A stretch of DNA of 64,000 nucleotides from Erinaceus europaeus. Its lineage: Eukaryota; Chordata; Mammalia; Eulipotyphla; Erinaceidae. Positions 35,261 through 46,706 of this stretch are shown here, piece by piece. The notes beneath the pieces are model-generated. The model ran no database searches. It was given only the letters and a program-made list of their open reading frames with translations, and was not told the origin of the DNA. Made by a program: the position numbers and the translations under genes. The stretch's first letter is position 1. Every line of letters starts with the position of its first letter. The DNA lies in assembly GCF_950295315.1 (NCBI RefSeq), contig NW_026647665.1, forward strand, positions 124,001 through 188,000, in the 5' to 3' direction.

Positions 35261-36094
35261 GGATGTATCCTGGAAGCTTCATAATACCTTTCTGTGGAGT
35301 TTGCTCTCTCTACTATGTGGGACTCAAGTAGGAGCTGTAGATGAGGGAAGAGGAGGAAGTCTGTCCTTGGTTCTGCTTCTCTGCACATTTGACTCTGAAG
35401 AAGAAAAAAGACTAGCAGAGAAAGCATTGGTAAATCTTTCTTTGGCTTTACCCATGGGATGAAATAGATGAGGTAATAAAAATAAAATTTTTCAAAATAT
35501 TAAATTCTCTACCTTCTCCAGCTCAGTGATTAAAGAGTTGTTCTTCCTTTTGCTCTTTAAATCAAAATTGCCTTCTCTCCTAGCATTTCTCAGGCAGGAC
35601 TTTACTCTCTCTTTCGAACAAATACCAGAATCTAAATGTATTCTGCATTAAATTGTGAATGAATCATGGTACATCATAACAGTCTATGACTTCACATCTC
35701 CAAAGTACCTCTTACTGTATCCTGCTAAGAATCATTCTAAATATCTAAATGAAATAATATTTGGAATGTGGTTTTCTTTAAATTCCTATAGGTAGAAAGA
35801 AGAGAGAGACAGCCACACACACATCTCCATACTTTTGATTAGTGTCAAATGCATTTTTGTCTTTCTGCCAGACTTTTTTCCCCTTCATTTCCCTTGAACA
35901 GATTGCAGAAATTTTCCCAGATTGCAGCCTCTTTTAACTCATAGAACCTTTGTCCTCATATCCTTATGCTGTACCTTGGCCTGATGGGAGGTTTGTTGGT
36001 TGGTTTTGTTTTGTTTTGTTTTCTCTTGTTCTGTCAGTGGTTCAGATTGTAGGAATTCAGATATCAATAACAGATGATGTTTTAAGATATTTAC

Positions 36095-36270
36095 TTATGA
36101 GGCCAGGGAGATAACTCAGCAATAGGAGCACTGAACCTACAAACTTGAAGCCTCAGTTTTGATCTCTAGTGCCACCATATTCCAGAGCTGAGCAGTGCTC
36201 TGGTCAGCCTCTGTGTCTGTCTGTTTTTCTGTTGGTCTCAGTCTCTCTCTCTCTCTCACACCTAAAAATA
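36095..36270 (+). mobile_element. tRNA-derived SINE, short type
   Basis: GGCCAGGGAGATAACTCAGC start, GAGCTGAGCAGTGCTCTGG, CT tail. Confidence 0.7.
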
Positions 36271-36279
36271 AGTAACTTT

Positions 36280-36549
36280 AAAAAATAATAATTTACTCCC
36301 TTTCGTTGCCCTTGTTGTTTTATTGTTGTAGTTATTGATGTCGCTGTTGTTGGATAGGACAGAGAGAAATGGAGAGAGGAAGGGAAGACAGAGAGGGGGA
36401 GAGGAAGACAGACACCTGCAGACCTGCTTCACCGCCTGTGAAGTGACTCTTCTGCAGGTGGGGAGCCGGGGGCTCAAACTGGGATCCTTACATCAGTCCT
36501 TGTGCTTCGCGCCACCTGAGCTTAACCCGCTGCTCTACCGCCTGACTCC
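36280..36549 (-). mobile_element. SINE, full length
   Basis: Ends CTACCGCCTGACTCCC; target duplication about AAGTAAC[T/A]TTT on both sides. Confidence 0.9.
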
Positions 36550-36845
36550 CAAGTAACATTTTTTTAAATGCTTATTATTTATTAGCCCTCTTCCCCTTTG
36601 TTTTTCATATTGTTTATCATGGGTGGAATGATATGCAAAATAATTTGGTCTGGTCCTGATAAGGCAGCCACAGGTAAGACTTGAAAGATTGCTTTTTTTT
36701 TTTTTCATAGTGGCATTCAATACTAATTTGGTTAATTTTTTAATATTTATTTATACCCTTTTTGTTGCCCTTGTTTGTTGTTAAAATTTCTGAGGCTCTT
36801 GCCGGGCCGGCTAGCTTCACGGTGGTGAACAGAGACGCGGAGAGT

Positions 36846-36867
36846 CTTACTCTCGATCGAGAGTAAG
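36846..36867. repeat. Perfect 22-bp palindrome inside the LTR
   Basis: Core ACTCTCGATCGAGAGT extended symmetrically by three bases on each side, near the 5' end of the solo LTR. Confidence 0.9.
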
Positions 36868-37070
36868 GGAGAGGGTTCCTGAGTTCGAGAGTGCGGGAGA
36901 GGGTTCCTGAGTTCGAGAGTGCCAGAGTTAGCCAGAGTTCCTGATTTCCTGAGTCCGAGAGTTCCTGAGTTCCCCAGAGACAGAGTTCCTGAGTTCCGGA
37001 GTTCGAGAGTGCGAGGGTGCGAGAGTTTCTGAGTTCGAGAGTAAGGGAGAGGGTTCCTGAGTTCGAGAGA
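36858..37070 (+). repeat. LTR-internal minisatellite
   Basis: Imperfect repeats of a roughly 30-bp unit built on GAGTTCGAGAGT and GGGAGAGGGTTCCT, with shorter GAGTTCCTGAGTTC variants in the middle. It occupies the U3-like part of the solo LTR. Confidence 0.75.
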
Positions 37071-37902
37071 AAAAGAAAGAGTGCTTGCGCCGCCGCAAAG
37101 AGACAGCAGAGTTCTGTTTGGTGATTAGTTTGTCTTAGTTTGTGAATCGTTGTTCCTGAATAAAGAAATACAGCTTCCCTGCCCAGCCGTTGTCTCCGCG
37201 TCTCTGTTACCCGCCGTGAAGCAAGCCAGCCCGACCAGAGCCTTCCAAAATTTTAACAACACTTGTTTTTATTATTGTAGTTATTGTTGTTATTGATGTC
37301 ATCGTTGGTGGATAGGACAAGAGAGAAATGAAGAGAGGAGGCGAAGACAGAGAGGGAGAGAGAAAGATAGACACCTGCAGACCTGCTTCACTGCCTGTGA
37401 AGCGACTCCCCTGCAGGTGGGGAGCCATGGTCTCAACTGGGATCTTTACGCCAACTGTGCTTAACCCACTGCGCTACCGTCCGACTCCCTAAATACTAAT
37501 TTTTATATTGATAATTTTGTATGACCCTCAGATGATGGATTACCAAATGACCCTTAGCAGAAAGAGGTTCCCCAATCCTGTGACTTAGAAAATGAACTAG
37601 AATCAGAATATCCTAGATCTATGACTGTGATCTTTTCATAAAACTTAAAGTTAATAGTATTTGGTTATGCTTAGACTTCATGCTTAGACTTCATCATGAG
37701 TCACTTAACTTGTTTCTGGAACAACTTTAGAAAATATTTATTTGTGCTGGAGAACTACCAAAATGAATCAAGGCAAGAAATAGTGCTTGTCATGGAATGT
37801 TTTGCCTAATTACTGCCCTTTTGGAGAAGCCAGCATAGTATCTGGTATATAATAAGTATTCTGTGTATACTTGTCTACTAAATAAATATTTAAAACTGAC
37901 TG

Positions 37903-38000
37903 GGGCTGGGGAGATGTGCAGCATTAGCACATGGGGTTTGTAAGCAGGAGGTTCCAGGTTCAGTTCCCAATGTTATCAGTAGCCAAAAGCTAAGCAGTCT
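37903..38000 (+). mobile_element. tRNA-derived SINE fragment, short type
   Basis: GGGGCTGGGGAGATGTGCAG start and GGTTCAGTTCCCAATG box; no CT body. Confidence 0.65.
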
Positions 38001-38745
38001 ATACATACTAAAATTTAAAATTTCTCAGTTACCCATAACATCCCACATAGTAATTAAAACTGTTTCAAAATAACAAATATTCTCTACATATACACACATA
38101 ATGAAAGCTAGAAAATTAATTAGAATATGTAGTTTCTATTTGAGTGAATGCCAAGCCTAGTCATATGTTAAGTGAATTCTTCAAATTAACATTATTAAGT
38201 GAAAAAAATCAGTTCTCTTTATTATGTAAGCATATATACAAAAAAAAATTTTTTCTTGGCTTAAGTGGTTACTTGGGCTGCTACTGAGCACATGAAATGA
38301 AGTGAAACCACACAGAGAGAAATCACAGAGTGAAATGAAAATCAAAGCAGATGATGCATTTTTAGTTCTCTGAAGATAGATATGGGGTTTAATTGTACAA
38401 GCGTATATACTTCAGGCATAAAAATAGTGACATACAATTAAAGGTAATATATTCCTAAAGTAAAATGCTCTTAATGCAAAGACTAGTCACTGGTGTACGT
38501 GCCTTTCAGGATCTCTTTTCAAGGAATTCGTAGGGAACCCAAATTTTTTGACATCTCTTGTATTGCGTATTCTTCCTGTAGCACAACTGTCAAACGGCAG
38601 GAAGTAAGGAAGAAGAATTTAAATGAAAGGCTTTTTCTTGCAGCCCTCTGAAGGTCATTTGGTAACTGAGACTGAAATAAAGCTCGGAGAATTGTATGTG
38701 CCATGAACTAGGCACATCAGCTATTTCTTTTGTTCTTGTGTGAAG

Positions 38746-38795
<50 letters not shown>
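38746..38795. repeat. TA microsatellite
   Basis: About 24 uninterrupted TA units. Confidence 0.97.
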
Positions 38796-38799
<4 letters not shown>

Positions 38800-39284
38800 T
38801 ATAATCATGCCTCACACTATTTATTAGACGAGATGTAAATGGGAGAAAAGCAGTAGTTAGGAGAAGTTAAGTGTCTGTATAGCTGGCGTCTTGCTGAAAT
38901 AATTTAGAAAAGAATTCACAACCTTATGGAGCTTTTAAATTCAGGTTCTGGCAAATGAATTGCTTCATATTAATTAGAAAACTTTGTCAATCTCCATGAA
39001 AATAAACCAACAAAAATTCAACAGAGAATAAAGGACTCATTTCATTGCCATTGTAGACCCTGTGTGGAATGACAATGAGCTCTTGCAGTTTCCTTAAGAT
39101 ACTCAAATAAATGCAGGATTAAGTCAACATGAATTATATGTGTGTAGTGTGTATGTATGTGTGGGGGGGTGGAATCAGAATTTGATTGAACAGAAGCAAG
39201 TATCAACTTCTTTTGTGTTCATGGCCACCATCACTAGGAATCTGAGCTCACACACCTCCCCTGCTTCTTTTGTCTTTTCTTTTC

Positions 39285-39430
39285 TTTTAACTTAAGAGTA
39301 AAAGTGGGAGAAGACAGGAAAAGAGAAACACTGTAGCACTGCTGTAAGTACTGTTTGTGATGCTTCCGCTCTGCAGGCACTGGCATGGGACTTCTACTTG
39401 AGTGAGCCATCTGCTGGACCCTGAAACCTG
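39285..39430 (-). mobile_element. Old tRNA-derived SINE
   Basis: Antisense pattern ending GAGTGAGCCATCTGCTGGACC. Confidence 0.5.
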
Positions 39431-39979
39431 TGTCTTCTAACCAGCCCCTGCCAATAAGTGTTGCTGGGGTCCTGTACACTATATAGCTGATAAGTGAATC
39501 TGTTTAATGGTTTTCTACTGTAAAAAGTGTAGGCATTGTGTTGTATGCTGGACAGTTTTATCCCCAGGTCACCCTTACAATTAAACTGGCTTAGACTTAG
39601 ACTTAGTCCTAAAGATTTCCCTAAATATAAATCACTTTTGAAGTATAAAGGTCTCTCAGAAACTAGAATACAGGTTAGGATTGATTACCTCTTTTGAAGG
39701 AGCAATTTATTCCTTCTCTCATTTGACTACCAAATTCACAGTGTAACCAAAACCATTAGAGTAGCAAATTTAATCTGTAGCTATTGGAATAACATGTAAA
39801 TGTAATTGACTATAGAGTATTGGTGAGAATCTAGATTATTGGAATACCCTTTTAGAATCTTGACAGTGTTTATCAAACACTTTGATAAATACTGTTTGAC
39901 TCAGAAATTCCATTTCTACATGTTTATGCTAATAAAATGATCAGATATATAGTGATATTGATAGTATAAAAAATAAATT

Positions 39980-40150
39980 GGAGGGTCTGGATGGTGGCAC
40001 CCAGGAAGGAAACTTAATGAGCTGTGGAATAGTGCTACAGGTGTTTCTCTTTCTACCTCCCATGCTCCTTTCAATTTCTCTCTGTCCTATCACCTTAATT
40101 AATCATATTTAAAGGGAACAGTAATACTTGTATTGAAATAAATAAATAAA
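39980..40150 (+). mobile_element. Short SINE variant, deleted
   Basis: GGTCTGGATGGTGGCACCC start, CT body, AAATAAATAAATAAA tail. Confidence 0.65.
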
Positions 40151-40339
40151 AAAGAACTCCAAGTACTAACATATGGCTGAAAAAGTTGTAATAAGTCTAT
40201 GTGATGGACTTTATTACAATACATAATGTACATTAGACAGAAGTCTGTTAGCATAAAAGATAGAGTTAAAATGTACAAATTGTGATTCTGTTTGGGGAAA
40301 CAAAAGTGTGTTGGTGTATATTTTTAAATAGTCTGGATA

Positions 40340-40560
40340 TAAGAACTAGGAGACAGCTCAGTCAGTCACCCTTTGTCATGGTGAAGTCCTAGGTCCAAGC
40401 CCCCAGCCAGCACATGAGAGCAGCACTACAAGTGGTGGAATATAAATTTAATATATATATATTAAATCTAAAAATCTTTTTAAAAAAATGTCTGCAGGAA
40501 CTAATAGAACCATGCATGTATGGAGCCCCAGTGATAACTCTCGTAAAGAAAATGAAAATA
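40340..40560 (+). mobile_element. Old SINE with right-unit remnant
   Basis: AACTAGGAGACAGCTCAGTC start; 40490-40545 retains the right-unit GGAGCCCCAGTGATAACTC. Confidence 0.5.
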
Positions 40561-41237
40561 AAAATATATTTTAAAAAGAAAACCAAAAACCACCTTTTTT
40601 TCCCAACTCACACTCTAGCACAAGAACAATAGGAATCTTTTCCACCACCAGGAAATTCTCCTGCAGTAGGAGTGGATTTTTATTTATTTATTTTAGCTTC
40701 ACTTCCAGAGAAAGTGTTATTCAGTTGTTCTCAGGCTTCCCTTTCTCTTTTCACATCTTTATTCACAGGTACAAAATAAGTGCAATTGAATGAAAAGCGA
40801 TACATTGAACCTGTTGTTCTAGCAAAGCTATCTACTTCACAAAGATAATAATTCCGTTGAAAAATAGCCAGAGAAAAGCTTGCTTCCAGTTGCTAGGGTC
40901 CCATGGAAGCAAGACTGTCCCTTAAGAGGATATTTTGTCTAGTCATAATGGTAGCAGCAGTAATAATAGTAGTTTACGTTTATTAAACTTTATTAAAGAT
41001 TTCTTCTTTGCTAGGCATTTCACTAAAGATGAAACACCAGAACATTTGACAACTATCAATAAAATAACCTTGTGGATCAAAAAAAAGTAAAAGAAAAAGT
41101 GTGTGTGTGTGTGTGTTCTAATTGTTAGCTAGTTGTGATCATTCCTTGAAATGAAACCATTTTTCACTATATTCGTTATAATTACTCTTGTCTAATAACC
41201 TCTCTCATATCTCAGTTAGATTATTTCATTTTCTTTC

Positions 41238-41549
41238 TTTTTTTTTTAAAGGAATTTTCTTTTTTTTTAATATTTTATTTTTATTTATTTATTCCCTTTT
41301 GTTGCCCTTGTTGTTTTATTGTTGTAGTTATTATTGTTGTTGTCATCGTTGTTGGATAGGACAGAGAGAAATGGAGAGAGGAGGGGAAGACAGAGAGGAG
41401 GAGAGAAAGATAGACACCTGCAGACCTGCTTCACCGCCTGTGAAGCGACTCCCCTGCAGGTGGGGAGCCGGGGTTCGAACCAGGATCCTTATGCCGGTCC
41501 TTGTGCTTTGCGCCACCTGCGCTTAACCCGCTGCGCTACAGCCCGACTC
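41238..41549 (-). mobile_element. SINE, full length
   Basis: Target duplication AGATTATTTCATTTTCT at 41218-41234 and 41551-41567. Confidence 0.92.
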
Positions 41550-41589
41550 CCAGATTATTTCATTTTCTGACTGGTCACCTTTCTCTTAC

Positions 41590-41838
41590 TGACTAGTGCT
41601 CTGGAAAAGAAAGAGAGAGAGAGAGAGAAAGAAAGAGTCAAGCCAGTCTTCACAGTGCCCTAAGCGCTCAGCCCATCACCATTCCCTTCAAGAAACACCT
41701 GGATGTCAACAGACACTAGGTTCCTACACTTCGTATTTTTGTCACAGCCCCAGTAGGGGGGTGGCGGGAACTATAACTGCTCTAACTGTAACATGTGCAC
41801 TCTGCCAGGTGCACCACCGTCTGGCCCCTTAACTGCTC
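41590..41838 (-). mobile_element. Old SINE variant with GA tract
   Basis: GA-rich left end, then GCCAGGTGCACCACCGTCTGG at the right, the antisense start of a short-variant SINE; interior diverged. Confidence 0.5.
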
Positions 41839-41914
41839 TAATTATTAATTAACAATAGTAGTTAAGGATGTTGGGATGGTAGGCATACCTTCTCTAGTGA
41901 AATATTGATTGATT

Positions 41915-42150
41915 CGTTGGTTGATTGATTGATTGAAGCCCTGGACCTTGCACATGCTCAATTTCCCTGCTTTGGGCTGCTTTCTCTTTCAACTTCATCT
42001 CGCCATCCAGCTTCCTCGAGTACCAGTACCATACTCCTCTGTGTACCAGTACACAATACCAGTACACCTCCTCTGTGGTGCCAGGGCTCAAGCCTGGGCT
42101 GCACACCAAGTAAGGCATAGACCCTTCATTGGTGCATCTGCAGACCTGAA
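41915..42150 (-). mobile_element. Old tRNA-derived SINE with TTGA repeat
   Basis: GATTGATTGATTGAAG at left, GGGCTCAAGCCTGGGCTG box. Confidence 0.45.
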
Positions 42151-42309
42151 ACTTTTCCTTTTTTTTTTCTAGATATCCTAAGTTTAATTATTTTTAGTGC
42201 TTGCAAAGCCTGGTTTTCAGCACTGTCTAGTTGGCCAGTAATATAGAATCCATTACAATTTTTAAAAAAGAAAATAAGTTAGATTCTCTTTGTAGAAAAA
42301 GAAAACAGG

Positions 42310-42740
42310 TTTAAAATATAATCTGTATAGATGACTATCGGGTATACACTCAATGGGATACTAGTTTGTCATTAAAACAGATGGTATTGTGACTTTTTGG
42401 CTAACGTGAATGAGGTGTGAGGTGATTATGCCAAGTAAAATAAGTAAGGAAGTTAGAGACAGTGACCAGGCAGTTTCACTCATTTATGGCACATGGATAA
42501 CTAAAACAAAGCTCCAAAAATTAGTAATGATAACAAGCTGACTCTTAGACTCTTGGAAGATATATTGGTTATTGGAGGTAGTGGAGAAGTGGGGACTATA
42601 GGTAGAGGGATCTCAAGTGTATATAGGTACCTTGGTGATGGGTGTGGTGAGTTATATGTAGTTGTGAAACTAATTGTGAAATGTATACTTTTGAATTTTA
42701 CAACATTGTAGGCCAATGTTAAAGTGCTTACTAAATTCAA
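42310..42740 (+). mobile_element. Old L1 3'UTR fragment
   Basis: Contains GGTATACACTCAATGGGATAC, AAGTAAAATAAGTAAGGAAG and later text of the common L1 3' end, sense orientation and diverged. Confidence 0.65.
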
Positions 42741-43099
42741 AATAGAAAATAAGAGCAGCTAAAATAAATTTTAAAATTACTCTATAGATTGCATTTAAAG
42801 AGAGACAGGGAAGTACATGAAAATAGATTACTCTGTAGCAGGTGTCATTTAAAACAAGTTGCTTTTCTTTTCTGCTTGTTTGTCTTAAATGCTTTGACAT
42901 GTATTGCAAATGAAGATTGAATAGACTATGAGTGTCCTCCTGCCAGGACCTTCCCTGAGACTGGTAATGTCAAAAGGAGATCATGTAAGGCTGCTGCCCT
43001 GTGGAGCTCAGCCTCTATAGTGGGAGTGTGAATACTTTAATGAACACTGAGTAGCTGAACATAAGCAGATACTTTGAAAGTAATTAATCCAAGAGGATA

Positions 43100-43101
<2 letters not shown>

Positions 43102-43153
<52 letters not shown>
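43102..43153. repeat. TA microsatellite
   Basis: About 25 uninterrupted AT units. Confidence 0.97.
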
Positions 43154-43155
<2 letters not shown>

Positions 43156-43638
43156 CTCAAGTAGCACAGCTATGCTTTAGGGAAATTCATTTAACCTTAG
43201 CTGCAGAAGGACATATTCATTGTGTTGATTAGGGTTAACTCATTCATTAAAATGATTTTCACAGTGGAGGATAAAAAGTGCAGTTGCTCTAACTGCTAAT
43301 TGACAATAGGAGTTAATTAACAGTAATTGTCTTATAAACGATGACGCTCAAGCTCAGATTTTAAGCACTGTGTCACGGAGTAGGGAATGTGTAGCACGCA
43401 CTCAATTATCAAAGTCTCCCACTTCTCTTCACTCAGAATATACATATTCCAGTATAGCCCAATGTCATGAAGCTACATGCTCTTCTTTTTGCTTTTCCAT
43501 TCACCTTTAATACTGGCTTTCAACTGCATTAAACCCTTTGCTCACCCTTCCCCACAGCCCCCAATTTTCCTTTGGGAACTTATTTCAGATTCTTCACATT
43601 AAGCATATATACGCTTGTGACACCCAGCTCTAACATCT

Positions 43639-43686
43639 TCCGAGATCAGACGAGATTGGGCATGTTGAGGGTGGTATGGCCGTAGA
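43639..43686 (-). pseudogene. 5S rRNA 5'-end fragment, tailless retropseudogene
   Basis: The reverse complement matches roughly nucleotides 1-49 of 5S rRNA with few changes, including the conserved GATCTCGTCTGATCTCGGA block. Perfect 11-bp direct repeats CTCTAACATCT flank it at 43628-43638 and 43687-43697. It has no A tail and breaks off close to the same 5S position as the copy at 748. Confidence 0.85.
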
Positions 43687-43964
43687 CTCTAACATCTACC
43701 ATATTTCAGACTGATTTCATCTGAATATGCTTTAAATACCTTGAATATAGCACATCCTAACTGGACACATTTTATTTCTCAAACATGGTCATCTATTTTA
43801 TCTCTTGGTTAACAGCATGGAAGCCACCCAGTAAGCCAATCATACTTTATCACTCTCAAGTCATCTCAGCTGCTTAATCACTGAGTTGTAGCCCTTCTTC
43901 CTTCTTCAGGTATTTTAAAGTAGTTTCCTCATCTCCATTACTGCTTCCTCCATTACTGCAGTTT

Positions 43965-44294
43965 TTTTTTAATTTTTTTTTACATTTATTTATTTTCCCT
44001 TTTTAAAAAAATTTTTTTATATATTATATTTATTTATTCCCTTTTGCTGCCCTTGTTGTTTTATTGTTGTAGTTATTATTGTTGTTGTCATTGTTGGATA
44101 GGACAGAGAGAGAAATGGAGAGAGGAGGGGAAGACAGAGAGGAGGAGAGAAAGATAGATACCTGCAGACCTGCTTCACCGCCTGTGAAGCGACTCCCCTG
44201 GAGGTGGGGAGCCGGGGTTCCAACCGGGATCCTTATGCCGGTCCTTGTGCTTTGCGCCACCTGCACTTAACCCGCTGCGCTACAGCCCGACTCC
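43965..44294 (-). mobile_element. SINE, first of a tandem pair
   Basis: Ends CTACAGCCCGACTCCC; next SINE follows immediately. Confidence 0.88.
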
Positions 44295-44556
44295 CTATTT
44301 TCCCTTTTGTTGCCCTTGTTGTTTATCGTTGTTGTTGTTATTGCTGCCATTGTTGTTGGATAGGACAGAGAGAAATGGAGAGAGGAGGGGAAGACAGAGA
44401 GGGGGAGAGAAAGATAGACACCTGCAGACCTGCTTCACCACCTGTGAAGCAACTCCCCTGCAGGTGGGGAGCCGGGGGCTCGAGCCAGGATCCTTATGCC
44501 GATCTTTGTGCTTTGCGCCACCTGCGCTTAACCCGCTGAGCTACACTCGACTCCCT
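44295..44556 (-). mobile_element. SINE, second of a tandem pair
   Basis: Begins TATTTTCCCTTTTGTTGCCC; outer flanks of the pair share CTGCA[G/A]TTTTT, so one copy probably inserted in the tail of the other. Confidence 0.88.
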
Positions 44557-44604
44557 GCTGCAATTTTTATATGAGCTTCTGTGATACTATAAAACTGGTT
44601 TTAT

Positions 44605-44862
44605 GGAAGTCGGGTAGTAGCACAGTAGGTTAAACGCAGTGGTGCAAAGCACAAGGACTGGCTCAAGGACCCCAGTTTGAGCCCCGGCTCCCACCTGCAG
44701 GGGAGTTGCTTCACAGGCGGTGAAGCAGGTCTATAGGTGTCTTTCTCTCCCCCTCTCTGTCGTCCCCTCCTCTCTCCATTTCTTTCTGTCCTATCCAACA
44801 ACAACGACATCAATACAACAATAAAACAAGGACAACAAAAGAGGAAAAATGAAATAAATATT
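44605..44862 (+). mobile_element. SINE, full length
   Basis: Target duplication AAAACTGGTTTTAT at 44591-44604 and 44863-44876. Confidence 0.9.
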
Positions 44863-44884
44863 AAAACTGGTTTTATTCTTAGAA

Positions 44885-45005
44885 GATGTATTATTTTTTT
44901 GTGTGAGAGACTGAGACCAGAGCGCCATTCCATCATGTAGGGTGTTGGGGATCAAACCCTGAGCCTCACACATGTACACTAACTTCTGAAACATTTCCTT
45001 GGCTG
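44885..45005 (-). mobile_element. Old tRNA-derived SINE
   Basis: GTTGGGGATCAAACCCTGAG antisense box. Confidence 0.55.
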
Positions 45006-45272
45006 CTTAAGTTAGTTCTTTTTTCCCTAGAGTATATCCAAAGATGTCCTTTATAAAGGGTTCTCCTGACTATAAACCTCCCCTACTTAACTCTTTCCAT
45101 GGCATCATATAGTCTGAAACTGCTCCAGTCTCAGTAGTCTGTAAGAAATAGGCAAATAATGCATGAGTATTGTGTCATGTGTGAAACTTATAAAAAAAAA
45201 TAGAAGACATATCCTTGTCTATAGAAATACATATTCTGACAACAAACAAGCTCATTCATAAAAATGAAATTC

Positions 45273-45580
45273 AGGGAGTCGGGCAGTAGCACAGTGGGTT
45301 AAGCGCATGTGGCGCAAAGCTCAAGAACTGGCGGAAGGATCCCGGTTCGAGCCCCCGGCTTCCCACCTGCAGTGGAGTCACTTCACAGACAGTGAAGTAG
45401 GTCTGCAGGTGTCTATCTTTCTCTCCCCTTCTCTGTCTTCCCCTCCTCTCTCCACTTCTCTCTGTCCTATCCAACAACAACAACATCAGTAACAACAACA
45501 ATAATAACTACAACAATAAAACAACAAGGGCGACAAAAGGGAATAAATAAATAAATACAAAAAAAATTTTTTAAAAAATG
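45273..45580 (+). mobile_element. SINE, full length
   Basis: GGGAGTCGGGCAGTAGCACAG start, AAC tail; 250 bp upstream of the EF-hand exon. Confidence 0.9.
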
Positions 45581-45829
45581 CATAGCCATTGTGCTATCTT
45601 CATGGTCCAAGGTTTCACAATAAGCTTTTCTTTACAGGTCATCATAAAATTCTCTTTTAGCTTTAAGTAAATATTTTCAAAAGATTCTGGGATTTGATAC
45701 TACATTTTAATGTTTGGCCATGTGTTTTTCTTAAAGGAATTAAAAAAAAATTTTTGACAGGCATTTTGTATATTTTTTTCTTTTTCCTCTGTCTATATTT
45801 CCTATGTTCCTATCCTTTCTTTCTTACAG

Positions 45830-45912
45830 CTCCTCAGAGAAATTTTGAAATTGCCTTCAAGATGTTTGACTTGAATGGAGATGGAGAGGTAGACATGGAG
45901 GAGTTTGAACAG
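45830..45912 (+). CDS. MICU1: MICU1 coding exon carrying EF-hand 1, residues ~218-245
   Basis: An 83-nt exon after a strong CTTTCTTTCTTACAG acceptor and before GTAAGT. It reads (T)[18 protein letters not shown] and on to EVDMEEFEQ. The canonical EF-hand loop [12 protein letters not shown] is intact, with Ca2+ ligands at loop positions 1, 3, 5, 9 and 12 (D231 and E242 in human numbering). This is one of the two functional Ca2+ sites that relieve MCU gating. It ends in phase 0. Confidence 0.98.
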
Positions 45913-45929
45913 GTAAGTTGTTCTGAAGA

Positions 45930-46065
45930 AGTATTTGGAGAGAGGGAGAGGGAAAGGGAGAGAGATACAGAGCATCAATTTGGCACATACACTCCCAGGG
46001 ACCTCAGGACCTCATGCTTGTGGGTCTAACATTTAATCCACTGTGCCACCTCCTGGATTGAGTGA
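45930..46065 (-). mobile_element. Old tRNA-derived SINE
   Basis: GAGAGGGAGAGGGAAAGGGA tail side, ending CACTGTGCCACCTCCTGGA; starts 18 bp after the EF-hand exon. Confidence 0.6.
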
Positions 46066-46679
46066 AGGGGTCCTTTAAATACAGTAATATTTATACAAGT
46101 TAAATGCCTTCAAGTTACTTTGACCTTGGCCAAGGACTATCTGGTTGTTTTTATTTGTTGACGTCACCAGAGCTTCACCACTGTGACCTGAGCAGAAGAG
46201 ATAGCCCAGCAATGACGCTTCTCTAGATTGAGTCTGGCCTTCACCACACTAATTTTTGAAGTATCTAATAATAATCACTTTTCAAAATGTCCCCTTTTTA
46301 CCATGTGGATTGTTTGTTTTAAGCCTGATGTAAAGAATTGTGTATGTGATTAATATCTCTGACTCCCCAATATGAATTAAAATATAATGCTAGCAGCTAA
46401 GTTATTCAATCATATATTCAGTTAGCATTCATCAAGAAGATTCTTTGTGTGAGGCAAAGTATAAGGATGAATAATAATGCTTTGAAAAGTATTTCATAAG
46501 AGAAGGAAAAATAGTCTCATATCTTTGACTATACCAGATTCCAGCCACAGATGTATATGGTTTGTTCTGAATTATAGGAAGTGATTACATTTATATAAAA
46601 CTTATGTCATTGGAGAAATACAGTGCCTCTCTGTGGGCAGTTACAATGGGTGTCAGAAGCAGTTTTATATTAGAAAACT

Positions 46680-46706
46680 GTGTGTGTGTGTGTGTGTGTG
46701 TATGTG
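46680..46706. repeat. GT microsatellite
   Basis: About 11 GT units followed by TATGTGTAAG. Confidence 0.95.

Larger units (their letters stand above)
36776..37261 (+). mobile_element. Solo LTR of an endogenous retrovirus (class II-like), 486 bp
   Basis: Begins TGTTGTTAAAATT and ends with its exact reverse complement AATTTTAACAACA, a 13-bp perfect terminal inverted repeat with TG...CA ends. A perfect 6-bp duplication CTTGTT flanks it (36770-36775 and 37262-37267); six bp is typical of class II (ERVK-like) integration. The U3-like part is GC-richer than its surroundings and carries a GAGTTCGAGAGT-based minisatellite (about 36858-37070). A polyadenylation signal AATAAA lies at 37159-37164, so the LTR reads +. 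There is no internal retroviral sequence, so it is a recombined solo LTR. It interrupts an antisense SINE. Confidence 0.85.
36730..37491 (-). mobile_element. SINE split by the solo LTR
   Basis: Tail part 36730-36775 and body 37262-37491 surround the LTR. SINE target duplication AATACTAATTT at 36719-36729 and 37492-37502. Confidence 0.88.
21636..45829 (+). other. MICU1: MICU1 intron, 24.2 kb
   Basis: The largest intron seen here, rich in long retroelements between 22.6 and 35.3 kb, followed by SINEs and a solo LTR. No gene or recognisable repeat was seen in 30860-31280, 32110-32590, 32880-33420, 35470-36090, 37500-37900, 38010-38740, 38800-39280, 39430-39970, 40560-41230, 42760-43100, 43160-43620 and 43700-43955. 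Confidence 0.8.

Noticed and set aside
36776..37261. CpG-island promoter of a host gene
   Set aside because: The G+C-rich block is exactly bounded by LTR ends and a target duplication.
40437..40480. Small AT palindrome TTTAATATATATATATTAAA
   Set aside because: Simple TA expansion inside an old SINE tail, no further structure.
43639..43686. Functional 5S rRNA gene
   Set aside because: Less than half of 5S; the internal promoter box C region and terminator are absent.
44204..44574. Overlapping 109-111 codon frames with CRPASPPVK or LQTCFTACEATPLQVGSRG-like text
   Set aside because: These are translations of the SINE; the same peptides recur at every copy (for example 883, 41334, 53894, 56571).
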